Source: Bradyrhizobium yuanmingense (GTDB taxonomy: Bacteria > Pseudomonadota > Alphaproteobacteria > Rhizobiales > Xanthobacteraceae). Taken from it: a DNA stretch of 64,000 bases. A program made the translations under genes and the position numbers. The stretch lies in assembly GCF_029167105.1 (NCBI RefSeq), contig NZ_JARFML010000025.1:59344-123343 (forward strand), given 5' to 3'. The stretch's first letter is position 1, and each line of letters starts with the position of its first letter. The notes below the pieces were generated by a model. That model saw only the letters and a program-made list of their open reading frames with translations. It was not told the DNA's origin and made no database searches. Shown here piece by piece: positions 1-9,197 of this stretch.

Positions 1-166
1 CGCGCTTTTTCGGGGAAGTGGGACGATCAACAGGAGGCGAGCGAGAGTAAGCGTTATACCGTCGAGCGCTCTCATGCCGTTTGCGAAAACGCCAGCTACC
101 CACGGCGTAACCTGCTCCAAAACCAGAGAGAGCGACCAGAGCAGCGACAACAAATTCTTCCAGCAT
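1..166 (-). CDS. small N-terminally anchored membrane protein (partial, runs off the left edge)
   Basis: The reading frame begins with the ATG at 164-166 and stays open to the window edge, so the C-terminus is missing. The visible protein starts MLEEFVVAALVALSGFGAG, a single hydrophobic helix, followed by a basic stretch rich in Arg, Lys and His, as expected for a small inner-membrane protein with a cytoplasmic tail. The upstream GGAAA is only a weak ribosome binding site. I do not recognise the family. Confidence is limited because only 55 codons are visible. Confidence 0.4.
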   Translation of the reverse strand, partial: MLEEFVVAALVALSGFGAGYAVGSWRFRKRHESARRYNAYSRSPPVDRPTSPKKR

Positions 167-732
167 GATATTTTCCGCGGATGGCAAATACGGTGAGTTG
201 GCAGCATGAGGCCGACAATGTCTCAGTATCGACCTGCGAACCGCCGGCTTGTACAACCTTACGCTACGTGCGATTCAAGCTTCCGCGTGCCGATTTTGCA
301 AAAGAATCTTGTGCGGCGTCATGGTTCGTGAGGAAAGCTGACAGCAGCAGACGACGGGTTGCTCGAATCAGCTCGTTCGGCACGTTGTAACGACGCACGG
401 GCAGGCTGCGGCCTTCGTTAGGTGCGTCGTGTGATTGCCCTTCCCTGCCAAACTTGCGACGGCGACCGATTCCAGATGCCCTTTAGCACCGCTCAATTCC
501 CGAGAATCAAAATACATCGACGGTTTTGGCGAGTGGAGAGATTATCTAAGACATCAACTATGATTGCCGGCAGACAGCTTGGATTTGCAGGAATTCCGCA
601 ATGCACATGCCAACGACGCAGCTAAACTCCGTGATAGACGACAACTCCTGTCGCACACGTCGTGCTAACACGATTATTGGTAATTGAAAGCCTCGCCCGA
701 ACTGAACCATCTGCGATGTTCCTCGAGGCCAT
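167..732. other. intergenic stretch without a supportable gene
   Basis: Open frames here are short, overlap on opposite strands and lack convincing ribosome binding sites or family motifs. The one notable item is a copy of a 30-bp sequence at 251-280 that recurs near 2362. Confidence 0.5.
251..280 (+). repeat. 30-bp direct repeat, copy 1
   Basis: This 30-base segment (starting GTACAACCTTACGCTACG and ending GATTCAAGC) is repeated in the same orientation at 2362-2391 with three mismatches. It is in non-coding DNA in both places. Its nature is unknown; it could be a remnant of a mobile element end or of a duplicated leader. Confidence 0.6.
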
Positions 733-748
733 TGGCAGCGATATTGCA
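733..748 (+). promoter_or_regulatory. sigma-54 (-24/-12) like promoter
   Basis: TGGCAGCGATATTGCA has the GG and GC dinucleotides separated by exactly 10 bases and a perfect TTGCA -12 element; the -24 half departs from TGGCAYR at two positions. It points at the small gene starting at 858. No TGT-N10-ACA NifA site is seen upstream, which lowers confidence. Confidence 0.4.
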
Positions 749-857
749 CGCTCCCAAGCACGAAGACAATTGTCATCGTATGACGGAGCGACGCCTAATA
801 ACGCGTCGAGATGGACAATTTTTTAAAGGTGAGTTGTAAACCAGGTCGGCATGCGGG

Positions 858-1046
858 ATGACTTCGATTGATGATAGACTGAGTGAGATCAGATCGGTTC
901 GGAACGGCATTTGGCGTTATCGTCAGTTGCTTCTTACGGGATTGCCTGATGCGGATCGCAAGGCTATTGAGAAGCGTCTTCTTGAACAGAGTTCTGCATT
1001 TGAGCGCCTTTTGGAGACCACATTTCCTTTGACGTTCCGATTCTGA
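858..1046 (+). CDS. small hypothetical protein (62 aa)
   Basis: A 62-residue, mostly helical, charged protein (MTSIDDRLSEIR...) with no recognisable domain. Its start codon overlaps the stop of a 16-codon open frame beginning at ATG 811 (GGATGA overlap), so it may be translated by coupling to a leader peptide. The sigma-54-like element at 733-748 is correctly oriented about 110 bases upstream, suggesting expression with the nif regulon. No function can be assigned, and it could still be a chance frame. Confidence 0.42.
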   Translation: MTSIDDRLSEIRSVRNGIWRYRQLLLTGLPDADRKAIEKRLLEQSSAFERLLETTFPLTFRF

Positions 1047-1215
1047 TGTGGATTCGAAGCCTATGCGGGTGTTGAACTGCCCAAATTCACGACCAGAACA
1101 TACGCTCCGATCACGATGACAATGGGCCGCGCTCGCACTCATCCGTGATGAGGGTCACGTCCGGCACTCGGATGGTGAGGCCTCCTGCTTCCCCGACCGA
1201 TCTTTTCCAATTTAT

Positions 1216-1623
1216 TCAGCGCGATCCAGGCTCTATCGCCGTGTCATAGCTTGTACCACGCCTAAGTTGCAGCTTGGACGCTCCCTCCCGACCCGCGACG
1301 GTGGACGGCGATCTTTTTAATGCGCCTTGTCTTGAGACTACTTTTCCATTTGCCGCAACCGGCATCGCGTGGCGGCATGCCCTGCGCAGGCTTCTATGAT
1401 TGTCGCTGAGACAAAACACAACGACGTCTTCATCTCCTGGCCCGTTAAAACGATCACAGAAGCGGAGTACGTCTGGTCTGCAGGGCATCAACATCTCTTC
1501 CGTCCTCCGATCTCGCGCCTGGGCGTATTCCGTACAAAGAGCTGTTGTTGTCGCAAGCACAACAAGCCATGCTGCATAGTGACGTGCTCTGAGTGCCCAG
1601 CAAGTGCGCTGCATTCGATTCAC
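1216..1623 (-). CDS. secreted small cysteine-rich protein
   Basis: Starts at GTG 1623, chosen because AAGGAGATAC sits immediately upstream; the in-frame ATG three codons later is too far from that site. The N-terminus has basic residues followed by a hydrophobic segment (about residues 16-32) ending near AQA, a likely signal peptide. The mature part has spaced cysteines in the pattern MPCRPDVLRFC ... FCLSDN ... ACRHAM, resembling the cysteine-rich repeat proteins exported by Bradyrhizobium. The basic C-terminal 45 residues are less conserved-looking and may be degenerate. Function unknown; a periplasmic or secreted location is inferred. Confidence 0.6.
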   Translation of the reverse strand: MNRMQRTCWALRARHYAAWLVVLATTTALCTEYAQARDRRTEEMLMPCRPDVLRFCDRFNGPGDEDVVVFCLSDNHRSLRRACRHAMPVAANGKVVSRQGALKRSPSTVAGREGASKLQLRRGTSYDTAIEPGSR

Positions 1624-2639
1624 CGTATCTCCTTATACTGTGTCCATCATTGTCTTCCGCCACAATGAGCGACATCACCTGTTAACGCCGACGTATTCAA
1701 AACATAAAGGGCAGCGAAACGCACTCTTGCGTATCGACCCCACCCCTGAGTCGTATTCGGATCAACCTTCCACCGCGATAGCATGCTCCCAGTCGAGCCA
1801 AGGCAATCGAGATCGACTGCCTGAAGTTCAACAAGGCAACATATGACATTTTAAGCACTCCAATGCCTGCCTGACGGCACCATTTATCTCGAGGCCAAGT
1901 GGAAGCAGCCAGACACAGCGAAAGAGCGCAGAACGACACGATCATTGCCGCGACATCTGGCAAACGGATCTTGTACATAGCTAGAGACATTCCGCCAAAA
2001 GCAGACAATCTCACGATCAGTTACGCCCAACACCTCTGTGGGGCCAAGTCGATCGCAGATCGTGAAATCACTGAGAGCTCCATCTAAACCGACTCGCACG
2101 AACTCGAACATAATTCGGACCCCTTGCAGATCACAGCACGCCGGAACATCGGAGATCGAACTTAGCCGGACCGAAGTTGGCGCTGATGCGACAAACGGCG
2201 GTTCTGTTGCGGACCCGCTGCCGGCTCGAATTGGCAAGCGCTACCCCGTGCAAAACGTGACGATTTCATAACCGGCATTTGCGGAGCAAGCTTTAGACAG
2301 GTGAGACATCCGCAATCTTAACTCTCTTCATGGAACCGGATCATCACCTGACCACAGCATCGTACAACCTGACGCTACGTATGATTCAAGCCCTATGAGC
2401 GTTGGGCATTTATATCCGATGATTGACTGCGACGACACCGCACGCGGCCATTCCAAGCAGCTTATGCCGGATTCTGGGCTGGATCATTGGCCGAGCAAGT
2501 CGCGACACAGTATCCCCCGATTGGCACGCAGATTGCTGAGATAAGAAGCAAGGCGCTGCCGCGAAATGATCCGTCGTAGCGAACCGCGCTCCGAGTTTCT
2601 GATGAGGCTCGCCCATTGGTTCTGGTTAATACAACTCTG
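1624..2639. other. intergenic stretch, nothing recognised except one repeat copy
   Basis: Both strands carry only short overlapping frames with no signal of a protein family. The second copy of the 30-bp direct repeat is at 2362-2391. The stretch looks like decayed accessory DNA. Confidence 0.45.
2362..2391 (+). repeat. 30-bp direct repeat, copy 2
   Basis: Matches 251-280 at 27 of 30 positions in the same orientation. It lies about 2.1 kb from the first copy, so the segment between them could be a unit bounded by direct repeats. Confidence 0.6.
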
Positions 2640-3107
2640 ATGATGCTGATGTTCGCAAATTTGGAGCTGATGAACATCAATTTTGCTGCCGGCGCGAGGT
2701 CCCTACTACTCGCCCAAAAGAATGTTGCATCCTTCAATGAGAGAGACGGACACGAGGCTGTAGCGCGATTTGGTGCGCCCGAGGGTATTCCACCTTACCC
2801 TGTGCAAGCCATGTCATTCATGCGTACCTCTACCGTTGATCTCCTTCCCATCAAACTGATGGAGGGTACAGCGTATCCGGAACGCCGCTTCACCTGTGCG
2901 ATCGGCGACCGCGTCCGGAATTCCACCGCCACGTTCCCCCACCAGGCGGGGACGCCCACCATAAAACTGCCGGTGTGCGGCCCTAATGGCCCGGTGGAGA
3001 TGTGGCGCTCGACCGAATTAAGCTCCGGCGGAATGGTGGCTCTCGCGGTTGCGGTCATCCTCCTCGTAATCTTGATCGAGACGTTAAGCGCGAGGATAAG
3101 AAAGTGA
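2640..3107 (+). pseudogene. unidentified ORF with C-terminal membrane segment, possibly a permease remnant
   Basis: The frame from ATG 2640 encodes about 155 residues. The N-terminal two-thirds has no recognisable motif. The last 30 residues form a strong transmembrane helix (MVALAVAVILLVILIET) followed by a short basic tail (SARIRK), which resembles the end of ABC-transporter permeases of the phosphonate type. I see no upstream permease body in any frame, so a truncated and scrambled remnant is more likely than an intact gene. Confidence 0.25.
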
Positions 3108-3685
3108 GAATGGCACAATCGAGTCGTGCCGAGCTCGCGCGTCAGCAGCTATCTCGCGAGCATCCGATAGTCCGCGATTGCGCATACCGGCCAAAGATAT
3201 GACGGCTACCTTTGTAGCCCGCTGCATCGCTCGCAGTGAGCATCTGCCGGCTGGCTTCTGTGCCATCCATGACGAGGTGCGGCCGGGAGACCACGCTCCA
3301 CCCGCCGCATCTGCCTTCTATCTTCCATGTGGCGCTCCTTAAGCCCGGCGTGCGTTACCGACTGCACAACAGCAAGTCAGCATTCGCGCGCGGGCCACCG
3401 CACGCAAGTTCAATCCTGAATGTCTTTCGGACGAGCATGAGAGCTTGTCTGCGCATACGACGCAGCCGAGGTCAGCGATGCTCATGCTCGAGACTAGAGG
3501 CTCTCAAGCGCAGGTGCCGCCACGCATCGCACGCCGCTCCTTTGATGAGCTCGGGCTCACCGACGGGCGGATGTGTTCGCCGAGATCCGGCATGTCCTTC
3601 GGACTGCGGGTTTCAAAACCGCCACTACAAGCGATGGCAGCTTCCACCAGCAGCAGATGGCGGACAAACAAGCACCACTGGGTGA
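3108..3685. other. intergenic stretch, nothing recognised
   Basis: Overlapping open frames exist on both strands but none shows a family motif, a good start site or consistent coding bias. The stretch ends at the stop codon that opens the DUF2478 reading frame. Confidence 0.4.
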
Positions 3686-3721
3686 AACGAACAACAACAG
3701 GATCGGCCCCTGATCGGCAAC

Positions 3722-4243
3722 ATTGCTGAGATCGCTCTGAGCCGCATAGCGCCTGTTGTCTATCGGCCGAGCGACGACGTCGATACGCTGCTCGCCAACT
3801 TCGCCCATGATCTCGCGCGTGGAGGCGTACGCATCGGCGGCATCGTTCAGCGAAACGTGAGGAACGCAAACGGCACGACGACCATGCTCGCAGTCGACGT
3901 TGCGACAGGCACTAAGATTTCAGTCTCCCAGACACTCGGCGGCGGAGCTATGTCCTGCAAACTCGATACTGGTGGGCTTGCCGAAGCGGCGGCTGTTGTG
4001 TCGCGCGCGATTAGGGACGATGTCGATCTAATCGTGATCAACAAGTTCTCCAGGCAGGAAGCATTTGGCCAGGGCCTACGCGCCGAATTTGCTGACGCGA
4101 TTTCCCGTGGCCTTCCCCTTCTCACCGCCGTTCCCGAGAGACGCTTTTCCGACTGGCGCAATTTCAACGGGGATTTCGGCACAACGCTAGCCTGCGAGTG
4201 GTCCGTCATCGCGAACTGGTGGCAGGCCATCGGCGGGCTTTAA
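3722..4243 (+). CDS. DUF2478-family protein (start codon uncertain)
   Basis: The frame is open from 3686. Similarity to the DUF2478 family begins at about 3740 (APVVYRPSDDVDTLLANFA), continues through the GGIVQRN region and the CKLD motif, and ends with the conserved LIVINKFSRQEAFGQGLRAEF and LTAVP segments. DUF2478 proteins are small predicted nucleotide-binding proteins often found near molybdenum and nitrogen-fixation genes; their role is not established. No ATG, GTG or TTG lies between 3686 and the GTG at 3857, which would cut off about 45 conserved residues. Either a rare codon such as the ATT at 3722 is used, or the start has been lost and the gene is a recent pseudogene. Confidence 0.55.
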   Translation: MAEIALSRIAPVVYRPSDDVDTLLANFAHDLARGGVRIGGIVQRNVRNANGTTTMLAVDVATGTKISVSQTLGGGAMSCKLDTGGLAEAAAVVSRAIRDDVDLIVINKFSRQEAFGQGLRAEFADAISRGLPLLTAVPERRFSDWRNFNGDFGTTLACEWSVIANWWQAIGGL

Positions 4244-4460
4244 CCCAGTTGCTTCTTGAGATGATCATACCGGAGCGCTCGATCATCGCCTGAGCGGGTA
4301 CTGCAGACCCAAGCCCAAGATCATCACCGGCTCGTTCGTCATCTATGCGACAACCTAAGTCGCCGTGTCCACTCCGCTCCACCTTATGAGCCGTCGTAAG
4401 TCGATCTTGTTCAGTATCTATCCAAAATCGCTTCTCAGATGCCTGCAGCCAAGCGTCGGT

Positions 4461-4476
4461 TGTTACCCATCCAACA
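4461..4476 (+). promoter_or_regulatory. NifA-type upstream activator sequence (TGT-N10-ACA)
   Basis: TGT at 4461-4463 and ACA at 4474-4476 are separated by 10 bases, the NifA binding pattern. It sits only 20 bases before the -24 element of ahpC, closer than usual, so its use is uncertain. Confidence 0.45.
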
Positions 4477-4495
4477 AACCGCACTTGGGAACGAA

Positions 4496-4511
4496 TGGCA
4501 TATAGCTTGCT
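4496..4511 (+). promoter_or_regulatory. sigma-54 (-24/-12) promoter of ahpCD
   Basis: TGGCATATAGCTTGCT fits the TGGCAYRN4TTGCW consensus at every position. It lies 50 bases before the ahpC start codon, a normal distance for a sigma-54 leader. Confidence 0.75.
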
Positions 4512-4560
4512 TCGCTAATGGCATTACGATCTACGCTGGGCGATCTTGGGAGGATACAGC

Positions 4561-5115
4561 ATGCTTGGAATTGGAAGTAAGTTGCCAACATTCGAGATTA
4601 CAGGCGTGAAGCCCGGCTTTCACGCGCAGGAGGAAGAAGGGCAGAGCGCGTTCGAGACACTGACTGAAGAGAGCTTCCCGGGGAAATGGAAGATCATCTT
4701 CTTCTACCCCAAAGATTTTACGTTTGTCTGCCCCACTGAGATCGCCGAGTTTGCCCGGCTGTCCAAGGATTTCAGCGAGCGCGACGCGATTGTACTAGGT
4801 GGCTCGACCGATAACGAGTTCTGCAAGCTTGCCTGGCGCCGGGCGCACGAGAGCCTTAACAATTTGCCAATTTGGCAGTTTGCCGACACCAAGGGAACGC
4901 TGATCGATGGCCTCGGCGTGCGCTCGCCTGAGGGCGTCGCCTATCGCTACAGTTTTATAGCTGACCCCGACAACATCATCCAACACGTCTATGCGACCAA
5001 TCTCAACGTTGGTCGCAACCCAAAGGACACGCTGCGCGTCCTCGACGCGCTGCAGACCGACGAACTCTGTCCTTGCAACCGCGAGATCGGCGGCGAAACG
5101 CTTACGATTAGTTGA
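4561..5115 (+). CDS. ahpC: alkyl hydroperoxide reductase C / 2-Cys peroxiredoxin
   Basis: A 184-residue peroxiredoxin that reduces hydrogen peroxide and organic peroxides in the cytoplasm. The peroxidatic cysteine is in FVCPTEI (about residue 57) and the resolving cysteine is in ELCPCNRE near the C-terminus; the length fits the AhpC family. The start at ATG 4561 was chosen because GGGAGG lies just upstream, whereas the frame extends five codons further back without one. ahpD follows after 6 bases, so the two form an operon. A consensus sigma-54 promoter and a NifA-like site precede it, suggesting induction with nitrogenase. AhpC reduced through AhpD is known in other bacteria; that pairing here is inferred from adjacency. 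Confidence 0.93.
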   Translation: MLGIGSKLPTFEITGVKPGFHAQEEEGQSAFETLTEESFPGKWKIIFFYPKDFTFVCPTEIAEFARLSKDFSERDAIVLGGSTDNEFCKLAWRRAHESLNNLPIWQFADTKGTLIDGLGVRSPEGVAYRYSFIADPDNIIQHVYATNLNVGRNPKDTLRVLDALQTDELCPCNREIGGETLTIS

Positions 5116-5121
5116 GGCAGT

Positions 5122-5658
5122 ATGTCACCACTCGAACAACTGAGCGAGCAACTTCCCGATTTCGCCAAGGACATCAGGCTGAACCTGGCGGCGATGATGG
5201 CCGATGATAAGCTGTCGCCACAAAGCAAGTATGGGCTATTGCTGGCGAGCGCAGTTGCCACGCGCAACCGCGAGGTGATCACCGCGATGGAATCGGCTGC
5301 GGCCTCCATCATGGGGCCCGCGGCAATCGCAGCGGCAAAATCTGCGGCCTGCATAATGGCGATGAACAACGTCTACTATCGCTTTGTTCACCTCGTCTCC
5401 AACGCGGAATACAAGTCGATGCCCGCGAGGCTGCGCATGAACGTGATCGGCAATCCCGGCGTGGACAAGGCCGATTTCGAGCTGTGGTCGCTTGGGGTCT
5501 CAGCCATAAATGGCTGCGGCGCCTGCATAGATGCTCACGAGAAGGCGCTGCGGGAGGCGAGCGTTGGTTCCGACGCGATCCACACCGCAGTGCGTTTTGC
5601 TGCGATCGTGCAGTCAGTTGCGCTGGCGCTCGAGGCGGGGGTGCAGATGAACGGGTAG
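5122..5658 (+). CDS. ahpD: alkylhydroperoxidase AhpD
   Basis: A 178-residue carboxymuconolactone-decarboxylase-fold protein. The catalytic CxxC plus histidine is visible as INGCGACIDAHE at about residues 128-139. AhpD is thought to recycle oxidised AhpC using electrons from lipoylated dehydrogenase components. It begins 6 bases after the ahpC stop and shares its sigma-54 promoter. The frame is intact and of usual length. Confidence 0.92.
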   Translation: MSPLEQLSEQLPDFAKDIRLNLAAMMADDKLSPQSKYGLLLASAVATRNREVITAMESAAASIMGPAAIAAAKSAACIMAMNNVYYRFVHLVSNAEYKSMPARLRMNVIGNPGVDKADFELWSLGVSAINGCGACIDAHEKALREASVGSDAIHTAVRFAAIVQSVALALEAGVQMNG

Positions 5659-5804
5659 GAATTCAACAGCATCAAGCTGGACCGACAGCGGGATATCGTT
5701 CCTCAAAGCACACAAGCGATCCAGCAACGACCCGGCGACTTGGCCCAGTCACGCTGCAATTCGAGGAAATCTGGACAGTATAAGGTGGAGCACGGCGAGC
5801 CTCT

Positions 5805-5835
5805 TTCCCTCGCCCTCGCTTGCGGGGAGAGGGAA
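5805..5835. repeat. intergenic palindromic repeat
   Basis: TTCCCT with CGCCCTCGC on one side and GCGGGGAGAGGGAA on the other form an imperfect inverted repeat. This resembles the short GC-rich palindromic elements scattered between genes in Bradyrhizobium and related genomes. It marks the boundary before the truncated oligopeptidase gene. Confidence 0.55.
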
Positions 5836-5881
5836 GAGCGGCGACATCGCGAGTACATAGTTGAACGAGGATCGAGTGATA

Positions 5882-7968
5882 CAAGCCAGAACATCTTCCC
5901 AGCCCCCGTCGCCCTACGCCGGCTGCATTCCTTCACGCGGCACGGCATCACCGTGACTGACGATTATGCCTGGCTGAAGGACGCGAACTGGCAGGAGGTG
6001 CTGCGCGATCCCGCCGTGCTCGATCCTGATATCCGCAAATATCTCGACGAGGAGAACGCCTACACCGAGAGCCTGCTCGGCCACACCTCGGGCCTGCAGA
6101 AGACGCTGGTGCGCGAGATGCGCGCGCGGATCAAGGAGGACGATTCCAGCGTGCCGTCACCGGATGGGCCGTTCGCCTATTTCCGCAGGTTCGCGAGGGC
6201 GGGCAGCACGAGCTGTTCGGACGCATGCCGCGCGACGGCGGCGAAGGCCATATCGTGCTCGACGGCGACGCGCTCGCCAAGGACCACCAATATTTCAAGT
6301 TCGGCGGCAGCCGCCACTCCTACGATCACAAGCTGCAGGCCTGGAGCGCCGACACCAAGGGCTCCGAATATTTTTCCATCCGCGTGCGCGACTGGGCGAC
6401 GGGCAAGGATCTCGACGATCTCGTCGAGGAGACCGACGGCGGCGTGGTCTGGGCCGCGGATGCCAAGTCCTTCTTCTATGTGAAGCTCGACGACAATCAT
6501 CGGCCGATGCAGGTGTGGCGGCACAAGCTCGGCACCAAGCAGGCCGACGACACGCTGGTCTATGAGGAGCAGGATGCCGGCTGGTTCACCCACCTGCATG
6601 AAAGCACCAGCGGCCGCTTCTGCGTCATCGCGGGCGGCGATCACGAGACTAGCGAGCAGCGGCTGATCGATCTCGCCAATCCCGAGGCGCCGCCGCGCCT
6701 CGTCGCTGCGCGCGAAGAGGGCGTGCAATATTCGCTCGCCGACCGCGGCGACGGGCTCTTCATCCTCACCAATGCCGACGACGCCATCGATTTCAAGATC
6801 GTCACCGCCCCGCTTCACGCGCCCGAGCGCAAGAACTGGCGCGATTTGATCCCGTATCGGCCCGGCATCTACATCATCGACCTCGATCTCTATGCTGGCC
6901 ATCTGGTGCGGCTCGAGCGCGCCAATGCGCTGCCGTCGGTCGTGATCCGCGATCTCGTCTCAAACGAGGAGCATGCCATCGCCTTCGACGAGGCGGCTTA
7001 CGCGCTCGACACGATGGGCTCCTACGAGTTCGAGACGACCAATCTGCGCTTTTCCTATTCGTCGATGACGACACCGTCGGAAGTCTATGATTACGACATG
7101 GTCAAACGCACGCGCACCTTGCGCAAGCGGCAGGAGATTCCGTCCGGCCATAACCCGGCCGACTACGTCACCACGCGCATCATGGCGAAATCGCATGATG
7201 GCGCCGAGGTGCCGGTCTCGATCCTCTATCGCCGCGGACTGACGCTCGACGGCGCGGCGCCGCTGTTGCTCTACGGCTACGGCTCCTACGGCATGGCCAT
7301 GCCGGCTTCGTTCAGCGCCAACCGCCTGTCGCTGGTCGACCGCGGCTTCGTCTATGCCATCGCCCATATCCGCGGCGGCGCCGACAAGGGCTGGGGCTGG
7401 TATCTAGACGGCAAGCGCGAGAAGAAGACCAACAGCTTCGACGATTTCGGCGCTGGTGCGCGGGCGCTGATCGATGCGAAATACACCAGCGCCAAGCGCA
7501 TCATCGGCCATGGCGGCTCGGCCGGCGGCATGCTGATGGGCGCGGTCGCCAACCGCGCCGGCGAATTGTTCGCCGGCATCGTCGCGGAGGTGCCGTTCGT
7601 CGACGTGCTCAACACCATGCTCGACGACACGCTGCCGCTGACGCCGCCGGAATGGCCGGAATGGGGCAACCCGATCGAGAGCGAGAAGGATTTCCGCACC
7701 ATCCTGTCGTATTCGCCTTACGACAACGTCGCGGCCAAGGACTATCCGGCGACCCTGGCAATGGGCGGACTGACTGATCCCCGCGTCACCTATTGGGAGC
7801 CCGCCAAAATGGATCGCACGCCTGCGCGCCACCATGAGCGGCGGCGGCCCGGTGCTGCTGCGCACCAACATGGGCGCCGGCCACGGCGGCGCCTCCGGGC
7901 GGTTTAAGCGGTTGGACGAGGTGGCGATCGTGTACGCGTTTGCGCTATGGGCGGCGGGGATAGCGTAG
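5882..7968 (+). pseudogene. oligopeptidase B (S9A prolyl-oligopeptidase family), frameshifted
   Basis: Conserved similarity starts at about 5900 (LRRLHSFTRHGITVTDDYAW), without a proper N-terminus or ribosome site. One base is missing near 6190, where the conserved FRRFREGGQHELFGR continues only in another frame. A second shift follows an AAAA run near 7810; after it the conserved end, with the catalytic His region NMGAGHGGASGR, continues in a third frame to the stop at 7966. The nucleophile motif GHGGSAGG is intact at about 7510. The family cleaves peptides after basic residues. The region is clearly more GC-rich than the nif genes, suggesting chromosomal-type DNA carried into the island. 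Sequencing error could explain either shift, but not the absent start. Confidence 0.8.
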
Positions 7969-7979
7969 GCCGGGGTGTA

Positions 7980-8660
7980 AGCCATACCCTCGCCGTCGTC
8001 CCGGCGAGCGCAACGGCAAGCTTGCTGCCGAGGCGGATGCCGAGCAGCAGGCGCGAGGTCCGCTCATGCACAGTGAGGACGGCCTGACCGTATTTTGAGA
8101 ACATCATCAGATCCGCCTCCCAATGGCCGGGGGGCATTGCGATCGGCGGCCTCTACGGGCCGTTCAGCCAGTGAAAGAGGGCCTTCGATGAAGCTTGCGG
8201 GACTGCCCTCCTTTTTGCCGCGACAGCCGCGCTTGCTCTTGCCGCGCGGCAGATAGCGGCGCCAGCTGTAGTCCGAGGTACGCCGGAGCTGGGCGTAGAT
8301 GAAGTGGTAGATGGTCTCGTAGGAGATCACCTTGCGGCCATTGTCGCGGGCGAGCCGGCGTGCGACCTGCTCGACAGCGCGGGGCGTGACCAGCCCTGTC
8401 CGAGGCGCTCCAACACCGCGCGGGGCAGGCCGGGCTCCCGGTCGAGGCGAGAGCCCGTTCAGCGCCGAGCTCGTGCCCTTTGTTCGGCATAGCTAGCCTT
8501 GTAGTCGACCTGCTTGCCCCGACTGCGCTTCAGTTCTCGAGATTGTTGATGGCGAGCGATCCAGAGCTGCCGCGATTTGCCGGACCGAGCTGCCATTGGA
8601 CGATAGGCTGGCAATCTCGCATCGATCGTCAAGCGACAGCTGCTCGTAACTCCGCCCCCA
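7980..8660 (-). mobile_element. IS30-family transposase remnant
   Basis: Pieces of one IS30-type transposase are spread over all three minus-strand frames: the N-terminal helix-turn-helix (RSYEQLSLDDRCEIA, RQIAAALDRSPSTISR) near 8560-8657, the central SYETIYHFIYAQLRR block near 8300, and the first DDE block GHWEADLMMFSKYG near 8120. The rest of the catalytic domain, including the glutamate region, is absent after about 7990. Several frameshifts and the C-terminal truncation make it inactive. No terminal inverted repeats were identified. Confidence 0.8.
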
Positions 8661-8864
8661 TGGCAACACATCCTCCAGGAAGTTGTTGCACTTCGTTTGT
8701 GAACTTAGGGACGCAAACCGCGTGACTTGTCGATGGTGTTCGGGTAGCAGCACCGACGAAGGCTCTTTTACCTGCGGGTCTTCGCCAAACCGTTCGCTGG
8801 GAATGTGGGTCACGGCCTTAGTCGTCTCGCTGACGCGCGATCACACCGCCATCCTCATTCAAGT

Positions 8865-9158
8865 TCATCCAAACTTGAATAGCACCCCATATCCGCCACG
8901 GGGATAATTCCATTCGATCTCGCCGCTAGGCTCAGCGATCACGCGGCACGTGCCGCATTCGATACAGCCATCGACAGTTACTTCGACCTGTCCCGCCTCA
9001 TTGAGTTCGTAGCAACGCGCAGGGCAGGCCTTCAAAAGCGATAATAGCTGCCGTGAGGGGTTTTTGTGCGCGCGCACCTTGACGTGGGGACGACCGACGT
9101 CCACAAGATAACGATTGTAATATAGCTTGTCCTCGACGCGCACCGACGACTCATTCAT
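8865..9158 (-). CDS. fixX: ferredoxin-like protein FixX
   Basis: A 97-residue ferredoxin-like protein with the 4Fe-4S pattern CIECGTC near residue 73 and an additional CPARCYE segment. FixX works with FixABC, the electron-bifurcating flavoprotein system that sends electrons from NADH to low-potential acceptors and quinone, supplying nitrogenase. The start at 9158 has AAAGGAGG 8 bases upstream. It lies 39 bases after fixC and ends the fixBCX operon; the remnant IS30 element follows directly. Confidence 0.95.
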   Translation of the reverse strand: MNESSVRVEDKLYYNRYLVDVGRPHVKVRAHKNPSRQLLSLLKACPARCYELNEAGQVEVTVDGCIECGTCRVIAEPSGEIEWNYPRGGYGVLFKFG

Positions 9159-9197
9159 GCGTTAACCTCCTTTGTTCCGCTTCAATGTCTGATTTCG

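Noticed and set aside
6177..6902. Long minus-strand frame opposite the oligopeptidase
   Set aside because: A shadow frame caused by high GC; its content mirrors the codon pattern of the real plus-strand gene.
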